A stretch of 18,821 bases of DNA from Planctomycetes bacterium UBA1135 (GTDB lineage: Bacteria; Planctomycetota; UBA1135), in contig DCAK01000055.1 of assembly GCA_002311925.1 (NCBI GenBank), forward strand, positions 1 to 18,821, given 5' to 3'. This document shows positions 1 to 7,119 of the stretch, one piece after another; positions within the stretch are counted from its first letter, which is position 1, and each line of letters begins with the position of its first letter. The position numbers and the translations under genes were made by a program. The notes under the pieces were generated by a model. It was given only the letters and a program-made list of their open reading frames with translations, did not search any database and had not been told where the DNA came from.

Positions 1-48
1 CGCAGGAGCATCCTGGCCATCGTGCAGGCTTCCCTGGGAGAGGGGTAA
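1..48 (+). CDS. C-terminal fragment of an unidentified protein
   Basis: Frame 1 is open from the window edge to a TAA at 46-48 and encodes 15 residues ending LGEG. It is too short to identify. The next possible start (ATG at 53) follows the stop by four bases, and the membrane protein gene on the same strand comes soon after, so this may be the end of an upstream operon gene. The frame could also be open by chance. Confidence 0.35.
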   Translation, partial: RRSILAIVQASLGEG

Positions 49-52
49 CCCC

Positions 53-142
53 ATGGACAACCGAGACCCCTTGGAGGCAGAATCTAGTCGTTGCGCGGCC
101 AGGAACAAGCGCGCTACCCCCTGCCAAGAAGTTTCGCCATGA
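53..142 (+). CDS. possible 29-codon ORF ahead of the membrane protein gene
   Basis: An ATG at 53 opens a 29-codon frame (MDNRDPLEAESS..., ending QEVSP). A purine-rich stretch (gggagagggg, 36-45) lies just upstream and could act as a ribosome binding site. The stop overlaps the ATG of the next gene as ATGA at 139-142, a common sign of translational coupling. Against it, the frame is short, matches nothing I recognise and has an unremarkable, charged composition. It may be a leader peptide or simply chance. Confidence 0.2.
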   Translation: MDNRDPLEAESSRCAARNKRATPCQEVSP

Positions 143-606
143 AGACCTACATCGTCCGTTTGCTTCTTCCCTCGCTGTGCTTCGCGATGGTCGGGTTCCT
201 CGTGCTCGAGTGGATCGATCGCACCTTGCTGCTCGATGCTCCGGGCCTTGGATACTGGGCAGACACGGGCGTATGGGTGGTGATTTTCTTGGGGGGGATG
301 ATGGTGCCGATGTTTGTCATGCGCTGGGCCCCCACACAAATCGCGGGAGTCGCCGGTATGGGGAAACAGGCCCTCTCCTCCGGGGAGTTCTTCAAGTTCC
401 TCGGGCGTGGCATGGTGGTCGCGGTCGTCTTCGCCATCGTGTGCAAGTTCGTCAATGCGATCGTGCTCGATCAATTGCTCGAGCTGGCGCGACCTGAGGT
501 GCCCTGGTTGGATGGGGAGCAGTGGATTATGGGGACCGTGGTGGGCCTGCTTCTCTTCGGGGGACCGGTCCTGCAGACGCAGATGACGGCCGAGGCGGGA
601 GACTGA
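139..606 (+). CDS. small four-helix inner-membrane protein, unknown function
   Basis: I do not recognise a family. From the ATG at 139 the product is 155 residues with about four hydrophobic helices: roughly residues 4-26 (IVRLLLPSLCFAMVGF), 44-64 (GVWVVIFLGGMMVPMFVM), 92-112 (VVAVVFAIVCKFVNAIV) and 130-148 (IMGTVVGLLLFGGPVL). A short cytoplasmic-type loop with lysines lies between the second and third. The frame is open back to 91, but MKTYIV is the better start because it leads directly into the first helix and overlaps an upstream stop as ATGA. There are no catalytic motifs or conserved cysteine or histidine clusters. A role in the envelope is plausible but is inference only. Its neighbour hldD starts 179 bases downstream on the same strand. 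Confidence 0.7.
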   Translation: MKTYIVRLLLPSLCFAMVGFLVLEWIDRTLLLDAPGLGYWADTGVWVVIFLGGMMVPMFVMRWAPTQIAGVAGMGKQALSSGEFFKFLGRGMVVAVVFAIVCKFVNAIVLDQLLELARPEVPWLDGEQWIMGTVVGLLLFGGPVLQTQMTAEAGD

Positions 607-699
607 GCGCCACCTTCCGCTGAGCCACCTCCAACTCCGTCTCCGTCTCTTCCGGTTCCTGAAAGAAAACCGTTGGAGTTAAGCCAAGCAAGAGGGCGC

Positions 700-795
700 T
701 GAGAATCACGGACTCATTCTAGGGGGACACCTTTGCGTCCAATTCCCAACTGGCTATACACGAGCAGGGGCGCTAAAAAACACCCGTGATTCTCA
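700..795. repeat. 12-bp perfect inverted repeat overlapping the hldD start codon
   Basis: TGAGAATCACGG at 700-711 is the exact reverse complement of CCGTGATTCTCA at 784-795. The 72 bases between the arms hold the candidate promoter. The right arm covers the GTG start of hldD (786-788). It could be an operator-type palindrome, a translation-occluding stem if transcription starts far enough upstream, or coincidence. Confidence 0.6.
733..760 (+). promoter_or_regulatory. weak candidate sigma70-type promoter for hldD
   Basis: TTGCGT (733-738) and TATACA (755-760) are separated by 16 bases and sit 25 bases before the GTG start of hldD. The match to consensus is 3/6 and 4/6. The position is right, but the score is modest and the organism's promoter preferences are unknown. 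Confidence 0.28.
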
Positions 796-1760
796 TTACC
801 GGAGGGGCTGGATTTCTTGGCTGCCATCTTGCGAGGGCGCTGGCTCAAACCAACCGCACGGATTTAGCGGTTTGCGACCCAGCTCTGGACCAAAGGCCTG
901 GAATCTTGGATGGCTGCCCGATTCGAGAGAATGTGTCCACTGAAGAGCTCGGGGAGTTCATTCAAGACAACAATAAATCTCTCGAAGCCGTCTTCCACCT
1001 TGGGGCCATTTCATCCACCATCGAGCAAGACCTCCGCCTTCTGGTGGACTCGAACATCCGGCTCACCGGGGAGTTGTTCGATTTGTGCGGTCGCGGGGGT
1101 ATCCCCTTCTATTACGCCTCCTCAGCCGCCGTTTACGGGGACGGTTCACAGGGATTTGCCGATAACGACACGCTCGCCTCTCTCGCAGGTCTTAAGCCAC
1201 TTAACCCTTACGGCTGGAGCAAGGCGATGGCCGATTTACTTGTCGCAACCCAAGCCGCCGCCGGGAATCCTGCACCTCCCTCCTGGGCCGGCCTGCGCTT
1301 CTTCAACGCCTACGGCCCCGGTGAAGAGCACAAGGGGGAGATGCGCAGCCCTGTTGCCAAATTCCACGAGCAAATCCTGAAAACGGGAAGGGCGCGCCTC
1401 TTCCGCTCCTCCCACCCGGACATCGAGGATGGAGAGCAGGCCCGCGACTTCGTCTGGGTCGGAGACTGCATCAAGGTCATGGTGTGGCTTCTTGATGCGG
1501 GCCCCCAGTCGGGAGTTTTCAATGTGGGGACGGGACAAGCCCGGACATTTTTTGAACTGGCGAATGCAGTTTTTTCCGCCATGGAGGTCGAGCCTGACAT
1601 TGAATGGATTCCCACCCCGAAGAATCTGGAAGGGCAATATCAGTTCCACACCCGGGCCGAAATGGGCAAGCTCCGCAAGGCGGGGTATTCGGGCGAGGTC
1701 ACAGCCCTTGAGAAAGGGGTGGGCCTGTATGTCGCGGCCCTCGAGGCGGCCTCTGCTTAG
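786..1760 (+). CDS. hldD: ADP-L-glycero-D-manno-heptose 6-epimerase
   Basis: This is an extended short-chain dehydrogenase/reductase that interconverts ADP-D- and ADP-L-glycero-D-manno-heptose, the last cytoplasmic step supplying heptose for the LPS inner core. At 324 residues it has the normal length. An NAD(P)-binding GGAGFLG motif lies at residues 6-12. The SSAAVYG strand, the LNPYGWSK segment with the Tyr-x-x-x-Lys catalytic pair, FFNAYGPGEEHKG and ARDFVWVGDC all follow the HldD/RfaD pattern, as does the late FNVGTGQARTF. The start is GTG, needed to keep the N-terminal Rossmann strand; no strong Shine-Dalgarno is visible. The gene is convergent with the metallophosphoesterase gene, and the two stop codons overlap by four bases (1757-1760). 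The rest of the heptose pathway is not in the window. Confidence in the family is high; other nucleotide-sugar epimerases are less likely given the HldD-specific segments. Confidence 0.92.
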   Translation: MILITGGAGFLGCHLARALAQTNRTDLAVCDPALDQRPGILDGCPIRENVSTEELGEFIQDNNKSLEAVFHLGAISSTIEQDLRLLVDSNIRLTGELFDLCGRGGIPFYYASSAAVYGDGSQGFADNDTLASLAGLKPLNPYGWSKAMADLLVATQAAAGNPAPPSWAGLRFFNAYGPGEEHKGEMRSPVAKFHEQILKTGRARLFRSSHPDIEDGEQARDFVWVGDCIKVMVWLLDAGPQSGVFNVGTGQARTFFELANAVFSAMEVEPDIEWIPTPKNLEGQYQFHTRAEMGKLRKAGYSGEVTALEKGVGLYVAALEAASA

Positions 1761-3298
1761 CTCTGGACTCGGAAAATTCTCTCGGCGGAGGAAGGGAATC
1801 CATGGGGGCTGGAGGCCCGGACTTCAAGTCGGTGGACCCCAGGGGCTAATGGGCCCGGGAGGGGAATCTTCCAGAGATGGGAGGAAGGCCTGGGCTCGGG
1901 CAGAGCCCTCCCCGGAGGGGGCTTGAGCGCTGTTTCGCGGGCACGCGTCTCCACGTAGAGAGGGTCCTCTTCGCGGACCTTGGCCATTTCAATCCATGGG
2001 CCCCCATCCAAGCGCATTTCCACGAGAGTCCTTTCCGAACCGTTGAAGACGTTCGCAAAAAGGACACCGCTCTCGGCGGGCGCAGGGTCGGGAAGCGCCA
2101 AGGTCATCTGGTGGGAGGGGGCCCTGCGGGCTGCATGAAAGGCTATGCGGTAACGATCGCCCGAAACATGAAGGACTGACCACCCATTCGGGGCCCCGTC
2201 GCTCATGGTGGTGTGGGGAATGCCGTTTTCGTCGGGAGCACCGCTCCACCAGCTGCCACAAACCGTCACATTCACCAGGTGGTGGTGGGGCACGTCCCCG
2301 TCCCAGCCCTCTTCCGCTCCGAAGAAAAAATGCTCCTGAATATGCCGGTGCGCAGAGATGGACAAGGTCGCAGGCCGGTCTTCAAAAAGTTCAAAGAACT
2401 GCTCCTTCTCAGCCACCCCACCCAGCGGGATGTGCATCATGAAGACCACCAACTTATTCTTGGGGACCCCGGCAAGGTCGTTGCGAATGAAATCCAGAAC
2501 GTCCGGCCTCAGCCGGGCCTCGTACGAGGGCCGACCGTCTTTTTGGGTCCAAAAGACGTTGTCAAGAACCACGAAATGGACCGGCCCCCAATCCAGGGCG
2601 TAGTTGGCGGGCCCGAAATGGCGGATGAAGGTTTCATTCGAACCCAGGTCTTCGGCCTCTCGATTCACGTCGTGGTTTCCAAGCACCTGAAACCAAGGCA
2701 CGCCAATCCCGCCGATTACTTCGGACAAGGGCCCGAATAGGTCGAGGTTGTCGAAGACGACGTCTCCCAGCGTCACCCCGAATGCGCCGCCCCAACCTAC
2801 CAACCCGTCCACGACATCCCGGGCAATCCAATCCACCTCCTTCAAATTCCTCGGCTGGGTATCCCCGAAAAGAAGAACCTTGAATTCGTCCGGCTCCTCC
2901 TGGGGCCGCAGGGGGAAATCGATGGTTTCGGGGAGAGGGCCGGTGGGGTGAATCCCCGGGAATCGCGAGGGCGGCGAGCCTTCCGGTCGGTGGGTGTAAT
3001 AGAAGAGAGGGAGGTGATTCTCGTCAAGAGGGACCATCCACCCCGAAGGCTTGATGATGAAGAATTCATCCGCCTCTTCGGCTGGAAGGGACCATCGGCC
3101 GGCGTCATCCGTGGTCGCCACTTGGCGGCCATTGGAAACCCGAACCCCCTTGAGGCCCGGCTCACCCGGCCCCCTGGAACCATTCCCATCCAAATCGTGA
3201 AAAACCGAGCCCTTGGCGACGGGGGCGGAATCTTGAGCGGAAACCAGGCCCAGGGCCGCGGCCGCCAGGAAGAGGGCGATGCTGGCTGGGGTTTTCAT
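1757..3298 (-). CDS. secreted calcineurin-like metallophosphoesterase with N-terminal SdrD/Cna-B-like domain
   Basis: The 513-residue product starts with a clear Sec signal (MKTPASIALFLAAAALGLVS, cleavage near AQD). An SdrD/prealbumin-like segment at about 29-90 (GSVFHDLDGNG, GEPGLKGVRV) corresponds to the domain that precedes many secreted phosphoesterases. The catalytic domain at about 138-330 shows the dinuclear metal ligands: D146 in FGDTQ, GD at 178-179, GNHD at 207-210, H289 in MMHIPL and H317/H319 in SAHRH. The C-terminal 180 residues look like the beta-rich Metallophos_C region. The substrate is unknown; phosphodiesters or phosphomonoesters in the periplasm or outside are inferred. 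The ATG overlaps the stop of the upstream TPR gene as ATGA (3295-3298), so translation is probably coupled. The first motif has Gln where many relatives have His, which occurs in this superfamily. Confidence 0.88.
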   Translation of the reverse strand: MKTPASIALFLAAAALGLVSAQDSAPVAKGSVFHDLDGNGSRGPGEPGLKGVRVSNGRQVATTDDAGRWSLPAEEADEFFIIKPSGWMVPLDENHLPLFYYTHRPEGSPPSRFPGIHPTGPLPETIDFPLRPQEEPDEFKVLLFGDTQPRNLKEVDWIARDVVDGLVGWGGAFGVTLGDVVFDNLDLFGPLSEVIGGIGVPWFQVLGNHDVNREAEDLGSNETFIRHFGPANYALDWGPVHFVVLDNVFWTQKDGRPSYEARLRPDVLDFIRNDLAGVPKNKLVVFMMHIPLGGVAEKEQFFELFEDRPATLSISAHRHIQEHFFFGAEEGWDGDVPHHHLVNVTVCGSWWSGAPDENGIPHTTMSDGAPNGWSVLHVSGDRYRIAFHAARRAPSHQMTLALPDPAPAESGVLFANVFNGSERTLVEMRLDGGPWIEMAKVREEDPLYVETRARETALKPPPGRALPEPRPSSHLWKIPLPGPLAPGVHRLEVRASSPHGFPSSAERIFRVQS

Positions 3299-4452
3299 CC
3301 TTCGATTGCCCTCGGCTCCTCCAGCAATGCCAAGCGGGCAAGGAGACGGGAGCGGGACGTTTCCGGGAGGGGTTGACGAAGCTGCTCGTTCAGGATTTCA
3401 CGAGCTTCCCCGGGACGGTCGTTGCGAACCAGAAGCTCCGAGAGGTTTTCGGCCGCCTCCAAGTAATCCGGCCGCACCTCGAGGGCGCGGGCATAGGAAA
3501 GTTCGGCGCCACTTGAATCCCCGCCCCAGTCCAGCGCGCAGCCAAGGTTGTAGGAGGCGCGAGCATTCTGGGGATCCACCTCCACCGACCGGCTGAAATA
3601 ATCCGCAGCAAGGTCGAAGAAGGAGGGGTCATTCCTTTCGTTTCCCAATCCGAAGGCGCAAAGTCCCGCTTCGGCGAGGAAATCCGACTTCTCGCCTAAT
3701 TGGCCCAGGAGGAGGTCGTAGGTCAGAAGCGCCGCTTCCCCGCGGCCGGTTTGCGCCAGGGCCCTTGCCCGGAGGGGTTCCAGCTCCAAGGGCAATCCCC
3801 CTCTCCGGTCCAATTTTTCCAGGCACTCCAGGACGAATTTCGGAGCACGGGCGGCGGAACCGGTTTGCGCCGTTCGCTTGAGGAGGTCCGCGTCCGATGG
3901 CGAGGCCCGCAAGGCCAGCTGATACCACGCGAAGGCGTCGGCCCTCCTCCCCTGCTCATCGAGGACGACCCCCATCAGGTAAGCGGGCCCCGGCGCTGCC
4001 GGGTCCTCCCCGGCGACCAGCGCGGTGGCCATGTTCCGAGCCACGTCCAACTCGCCTGAAAGAGCGAGCGCCCATGCATGCAGGCATCGAATCCCCAGAC
4101 TGCCCCCGGAATGGCGCCGATAATCCTCGAGCAAAATGCAGGCCCGACGATACCCGCCGCTTCTCAATGCCTCCACGGCGGCGGTCAAGGTCTTCGAGTC
4201 GCGGGTTTCCTCTGCGGATGGGCGAACCAGGACGGGAAGGAAGCTCGCGTCCAATCGGAGGCCTCGTTCGACGAGCATGGGGGAGGGGGGGGGCGTCCCT
4301 CCGGCGAATCCCGGCATGCGAAAACCTCTCGCGTTGTAAATCAAGGGGGGGTTGGAATCCGATTGGCCGCTGGGGCCTGCGCATGCTCCCGCCAAAGCGG
4401 CGAGGAGCAGAGTGGGGCAGCGGAAGGGAGGCAAGAGGGGATTCAGGGGCAA
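3295..4452 (-). CDS. TPR-repeat lipoprotein
   Basis: The 385-residue product has a hydrophobic N terminus followed by a lipobox-like AGAC with Cys24, suggesting an envelope lipoprotein. Tetratricopeptide-type helical pairs follow: around 90-120 (AVEALRSGGYRRACILLEDY), 160-190 (GVVLDEQGRRADAFAWYQLA) and 290-365 (ASYNLGCALDWGG, AELSYARALEVRPDYLEAAENLSELLVRN with the A-x-Y pattern typical of TPRs). TPR proteins are scaffolds, so no reaction is implied. The start is a TTG at 4452; no in-frame ATG precedes the signal, and no ribosome binding site is clear. A tract of nine C on the coding strand (plus-strand 4285-4293) encodes Pro54-Pro56 just after the signal and is a possible slippage site. It is the first gene of a two-gene unit with the metallophosphoesterase and is divergent from the HAD gene. 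Confidence 0.8.
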   Translation of the reverse strand: MPLNPLLPPFRCPTLLLAALAGACAGPSGQSDSNPPLIYNARGFRMPGFAGGTPPPSPMLVERGLRLDASFLPVLVRPSAEETRDSKTLTAAVEALRSGGYRRACILLEDYRRHSGGSLGIRCLHAWALALSGELDVARNMATALVAGEDPAAPGPAYLMGVVLDEQGRRADAFAWYQLALRASPSDADLLKRTAQTGSAARAPKFVLECLEKLDRRGGLPLELEPLRARALAQTGRGEAALLTYDLLLGQLGEKSDFLAEAGLCAFGLGNERNDPSFFDLAADYFSRSVEVDPQNARASYNLGCALDWGGDSSGAELSYARALEVRPDYLEAAENLSELLVRNDRPGEAREILNEQLRQPLPETSRSRLLARLALLEEPRAIEG

Positions 4453-4500
4453 ACTGGAACCGAGTGGCCCGGTCCGGCAACATGGTAGCGGACTCTAGGC

Positions 4501-4523
4501 CCTCATCCCCCGCCTCATCCCCC
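4501..4523 (+). repeat. two 11-bp direct repeats abutting the HAD start codon
   Basis: CCTCATCCCCC occurs at 4501-4511 and again at 4513-4523, separated by one G, and the second copy ends directly against the ATG at 4524. The repeat occupies the place of a Shine-Dalgarno but is pyrimidine-rich on the coding strand, so it does not serve as one. Confidence 0.75.
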
Positions 4524-5246
4524 ATGCCCAATCATCCCATTCGGGCCGTATTCCTCGACGCCGGCAACACTCTCTTCACCGAAGTGCGGCCCCGGCCTGA
4601 AACCTACGCTGCCGTAGCCGCCTCCTTCGGAGGGAATCAGGACGCCGAAGCCATGGCTTTGGATATGTCCGACGCCTACGCCCAGCTTCCCTCCTCCCTG
4701 GACGGGTTCATGCGCTTCAGCATCGGTTGGTTTCGCTTCTTCAACGACCGCGTTCTCGGAAGCCATGGGGTTCCCGAGGCGAGCCTCGAAGCCGCCCATG
4801 ACGCCCTCGTGGCATGCTTTGAGAACCCCTCCTCCTACCACCTCTTCCCCGAAGTCGGAGAGGTTTTGGAAGAACTGTCGAACCGCGGCATCCTCACCGG
4901 CGTTGTATCCAACTGGTCGGAAAGCCTCCCCGCACTTTGTCGGGGCTTGGGAATCGCCGACCGGGTGGATTTCATCGTGGCAAGCGCAGAAGTCAGGTCC
5001 GAAAAGCCCGACCGGGCGATTTTCGAGCGGGCCTTGTTCCGGGCAGGGATTTCTCCCGAGGAAACCCTCCATGTGGGCGACCACATGGACCGGGATGTGC
5101 GTGGAGCGGTCGAAGCCGGCCTGAGGGCGGCACTCCTGGATCGCGACACGGAATTCGAATCCACCCGGGAAGGCTTTCCCGTGGTCTCCGACCTCCGCGG
5201 TATCCTGCCGCTGGTCGAGCAGGCCACTCATGCAGTCAGAACCTGA
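4524..5246 (+). CDS. HAD-superfamily hydrolase (HAD-IA type)
   Basis: The 240-residue product has the haloacid dehalogenase motifs in order: motif I FLDAGNTL with nucleophile Asp12, a helical cap at about 25-95, motif II VVSNWSES, motif III Lys in SEKPDRAIF, and motif IV HVGDHMDRDVRGA with metal-binding acids. The position of the second, acid/base Asp of phosphatase motif I is Gly14, as in haloacid dehalogenases and some REG-2/HDHD3-like members, so phosphatase activity should not be assumed. An ATG at 4524 gives the usual length; the frame stays open far upstream, but that stretch lies opposite the TPR gene and has no HAD similarity. It is the first gene of a four-gene plus-strand run; its end overlaps the MoxR gene by 17 bases. 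The substrate is unknown. Confidence 0.85.
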   Translation: MPNHPIRAVFLDAGNTLFTEVRPRPETYAAVAASFGGNQDAEAMALDMSDAYAQLPSSLDGFMRFSIGWFRFFNDRVLGSHGVPEASLEAAHDALVACFENPSSYHLFPEVGEVLEELSNRGILTGVVSNWSESLPALCRGLGIADRVDFIVASAEVRSEKPDRAIFERALFRAGISPEETLHVGDHMDRDVRGAVEAGLRAALLDRDTEFESTREGFPVVSDLRGILPLVEQATHAVRT

Positions 5247-6216
5247 TTCCACAATCGTGCCCGAGGAGGCATCCAGCCTGCTGGATTCCCTGCGGGCCTC
5301 CCTGGAGGAGCGGGTCCTGGGGCAATCCGACCTCGTCGAAGGGGTCATCGCCGTCCTCGTCGCCGGCGGGCATGTTCTCGTGGAAGGCCCTCCGGGCTTG
5401 GGAAAAACTCGCCTGATTCGTTCCCTGGCGGACCTCCTTGGGCTCGATTTCGGAAGGGTGCAATGCACCCCGGATTTGATGCCCGGAGATGTCACGGGGG
5501 GCGAAGTCCTGAGCAACCGGGAAGAGGGGCGGCCCTTCCAATTCGTTCCCGGCCCCGTTTTCTGCCAGGTCCTTCTCGCGGATGAAATCAACCGAGCGAC
5601 TCCGCGCACCCAATCCGCCTTCCTCGAGGCGATGGAGGAAGGCCAGGTCACCTGTGGCGGAGAGACCCACCCCCTCCCACGGCCCTTTTTCCTTGCCGCC
5701 ACCCAGAATCCAATCGAGCTTGAAGGGACCTATCCTCTCCCCGAAGCCCAGCTCGACCGTTTTCTATTCCGCCTCGACGTTCCCTCCCCCCCGGCCAAAA
5801 CGCTGGAAAAAATCTTCACCTTGGAAGCGACGCCATCCCCCCCGCAGCCTCTCCTGAGCGCCGCCCAAGTCCTGAGCCTCCAGGGGCTGGCCTCTAAGGT
5901 CGTGGTCTCCGACGACCTCATTTCCTCCCTGGCCGCGATCATTCGCTCCACCCATCCGGACGCCTCCAATGCTTCCGAGGAAATCCGCTCCAAGGTGGCT
6001 TGGGGGGCCAGCCCGAGAGCCGGGCAGGCGGCCCTCGCCGGCGCCCGGGCCTTCGCCCTCATGCGGGAACGGGTCCACGTTTCCCCCGACGACCTCAAGG
6101 ACGCCCTTGCCCCGGCCCTCCGTCATCGAGTCCTTCTCCGCTACGAGGCCCGGGCCGAAGGAGCGACCGTAGACTCCCTGTTGACGGGGCTTCTCGAGCG
6201 CAATCCCCTTGCCTGA
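5230..6216 (+). CDS. MoxR-family AAA+ ATPase
   Basis: The 328-residue product carries Walker A GPPGLGKT (residues 53-60), Walker B VLLADEINRA (114-123), sensor 1 ATQNP (157-161) and the MoxR-typical GTYPLPEAQLDRF (166-178), followed by the C-terminal lid at about 240-328 with SPRAGQAAL. MoxR ATPases act as chaperone-like machines that mature metal- or VWA-containing partner proteins, usually encoded next to DUF58 and VWA-domain genes. None of those partners is present here. Instead the gene overlaps the HAD gene by 17 bases and is followed after 18 bases by the amidase gene, so it is embedded in an apparent NAD-synthesis run. No signal or membrane segment is present; it should be cytoplasmic. 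Family assignment is secure, function in this context is not. Confidence 0.92.
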   Translation: MQSEPDSTIVPEEASSLLDSLRASLEERVLGQSDLVEGVIAVLVAGGHVLVEGPPGLGKTRLIRSLADLLGLDFGRVQCTPDLMPGDVTGGEVLSNREEGRPFQFVPGPVFCQVLLADEINRATPRTQSAFLEAMEEGQVTCGGETHPLPRPFFLAATQNPIELEGTYPLPEAQLDRFLFRLDVPSPPAKTLEKIFTLEATPSPPQPLLSAAQVLSLQGLASKVVVSDDLISSLAAIIRSTHPDASNASEEIRSKVAWGASPRAGQAALAGARAFALMRERVHVSPDDLKDALAPALRHRVLLRYEARAEGATVDSLLTGLLERNPLA

Positions 6217-6234
6217 AAAGCCCCCTCCGGGTTC

Positions 6235-7119
6235 ATGGAATTCCAGGCCGCACTCTGCCAAACCAAGCCCGCGCTAGGGAACCTGGACCAGAACTTGTCC
6301 AGTCACATGGAGTGGCTGGAAAAAGCCGCCCAGGAGGGCGCGGACTTGGCCCTTTTCCCGGAACTCTCCCTCACCGGCTATCTCCTTCGCGACCTGACGC
6401 AGGAAATCGCCCTTCCCCTGGACGCGGACCCCGTCAAGGACTTGGTCGCGCGCAGCCGCGACATGAGCATCGTGTTCGGCCTGGTTGAAGAAAGCCCCGA
6501 CCATCGCTTCTTCAATTCCGCGGTCTTCGCCGAGGGCGGAGAAATCCTTCATGTCCACCGAAAGGCCTTCCTCCCGGATTACGGAATCTTCGAGGAGGGG
6601 CGCTACTTCGCCTCCGGAAATCAAATCCGACCCATCCAAAGCCGGCTGGGGAAGTTCGGCCTCCTGATTTGCGAGGACGCCTGGCATTTATCCGCTGGAT
6701 GGCTCCAATTCCTCCAAGGCGTCGACGCCTTCCTGATTCCAGCCGCCAGCCCAGCCCGAGGAATCGACACTGACGAGAACGAAATGTCGTCCGAGGCCTC
6801 CTGGCGAACCCTGCGCTCGGGAATGGCGATGTTTTTCCAGGCTTGGGTCCTTCATTGCAACCGGGTCGGCTTCGAAGACGGCGCCATGTTCTGGGGCGGC
6901 TCGGGGGTGGTCAGCCCCTCCGGACGCCTCGAAGCGGAGGCCCCCGGGGAGGAGGAACACATGCTTGTCCAGGCCATTTCGGGTGAACCGGTTCGAAGGG
7001 CCCGCTTGCAGCTCCCCCTCCTGAGAAACGCTCGGCCCGACCTCATCCGTCGGCAACTTGCGCAGATTCTCGAAGATCCGGACGCTCTCAAGGGCGCCGA
7101 AGCCGGCGACGATGCCTGA
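6235..7119 (+). CDS. nitrilase-superfamily amidase, probable glutaminase subunit of NAD synthetase
   Basis: The 294-residue product has the carbon-nitrogen hydrolase catalytic triad: Glu43 in LFPELSLTGY, Lys110 in HRKAFLPDYG, and Cys146 in LLICEDAW. This combination matches the N-terminal glutaminase domain of glutamine-dependent NAD synthetases, which hydrolyses glutamine and passes ammonia to the synthetase. Here that domain is a separate gene. Its last eight bases (7112-7119) overlap the ATG of the nadE gene, so the two products are likely made in equal amounts and act as a complex. That pairing is inferred from motif type and gene overlap. The start is ATG at 6235, directly upstream of the conserved first beta strand (AALCQ). 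A general aliphatic amidase is the alternative, less likely given the neighbour. Confidence 0.85.
   Translation: MEFQAALCQTKPALGNLDQNLSSHMEWLEKAAQEGADLALFPELSLTGYLLRDLTQEIALPLDADPVKDLVARSRDMSIVFGLVEESPDHRFFNSAVFAEGGEILHVHRKAFLPDYGIFEEGRYFASGNQIRPIQSRLGKFGLLICEDAWHLSAGWLQFLQGVDAFLIPAASPARGIDTDENEMSSEASWRTLRSGMAMFFQAWVLHCNRVGFEDGAMFWGGSGVVSPSGRLEAEAPGEEEHMLVQAISGEPVRRARLQLPLLRNARPDLIRRQLAQILEDPDALKGAEAGDDA

Noticed and set aside
607..699. Terminator after the first membrane protein gene
   Set aside because: Short complementary pieces (aactcc/ggagtt and cggtt/aaccg) exist, but the fold is irregular and is not followed by a T run.
3897..4523. Upstream extension of the HAD frame by 209 codons
   Set aside because: This part runs antisense to the TPR gene and is low-complexity Arg/Pro-rich, while the ATG at 4524 starts directly before HAD motif I.
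4515..5702. 395-codon minus-strand open frame opposite the HAD and MoxR genes
   Set aside because: Both plus-strand genes have full sets of family motifs, and the antisense product matches nothing and is of odd composition.
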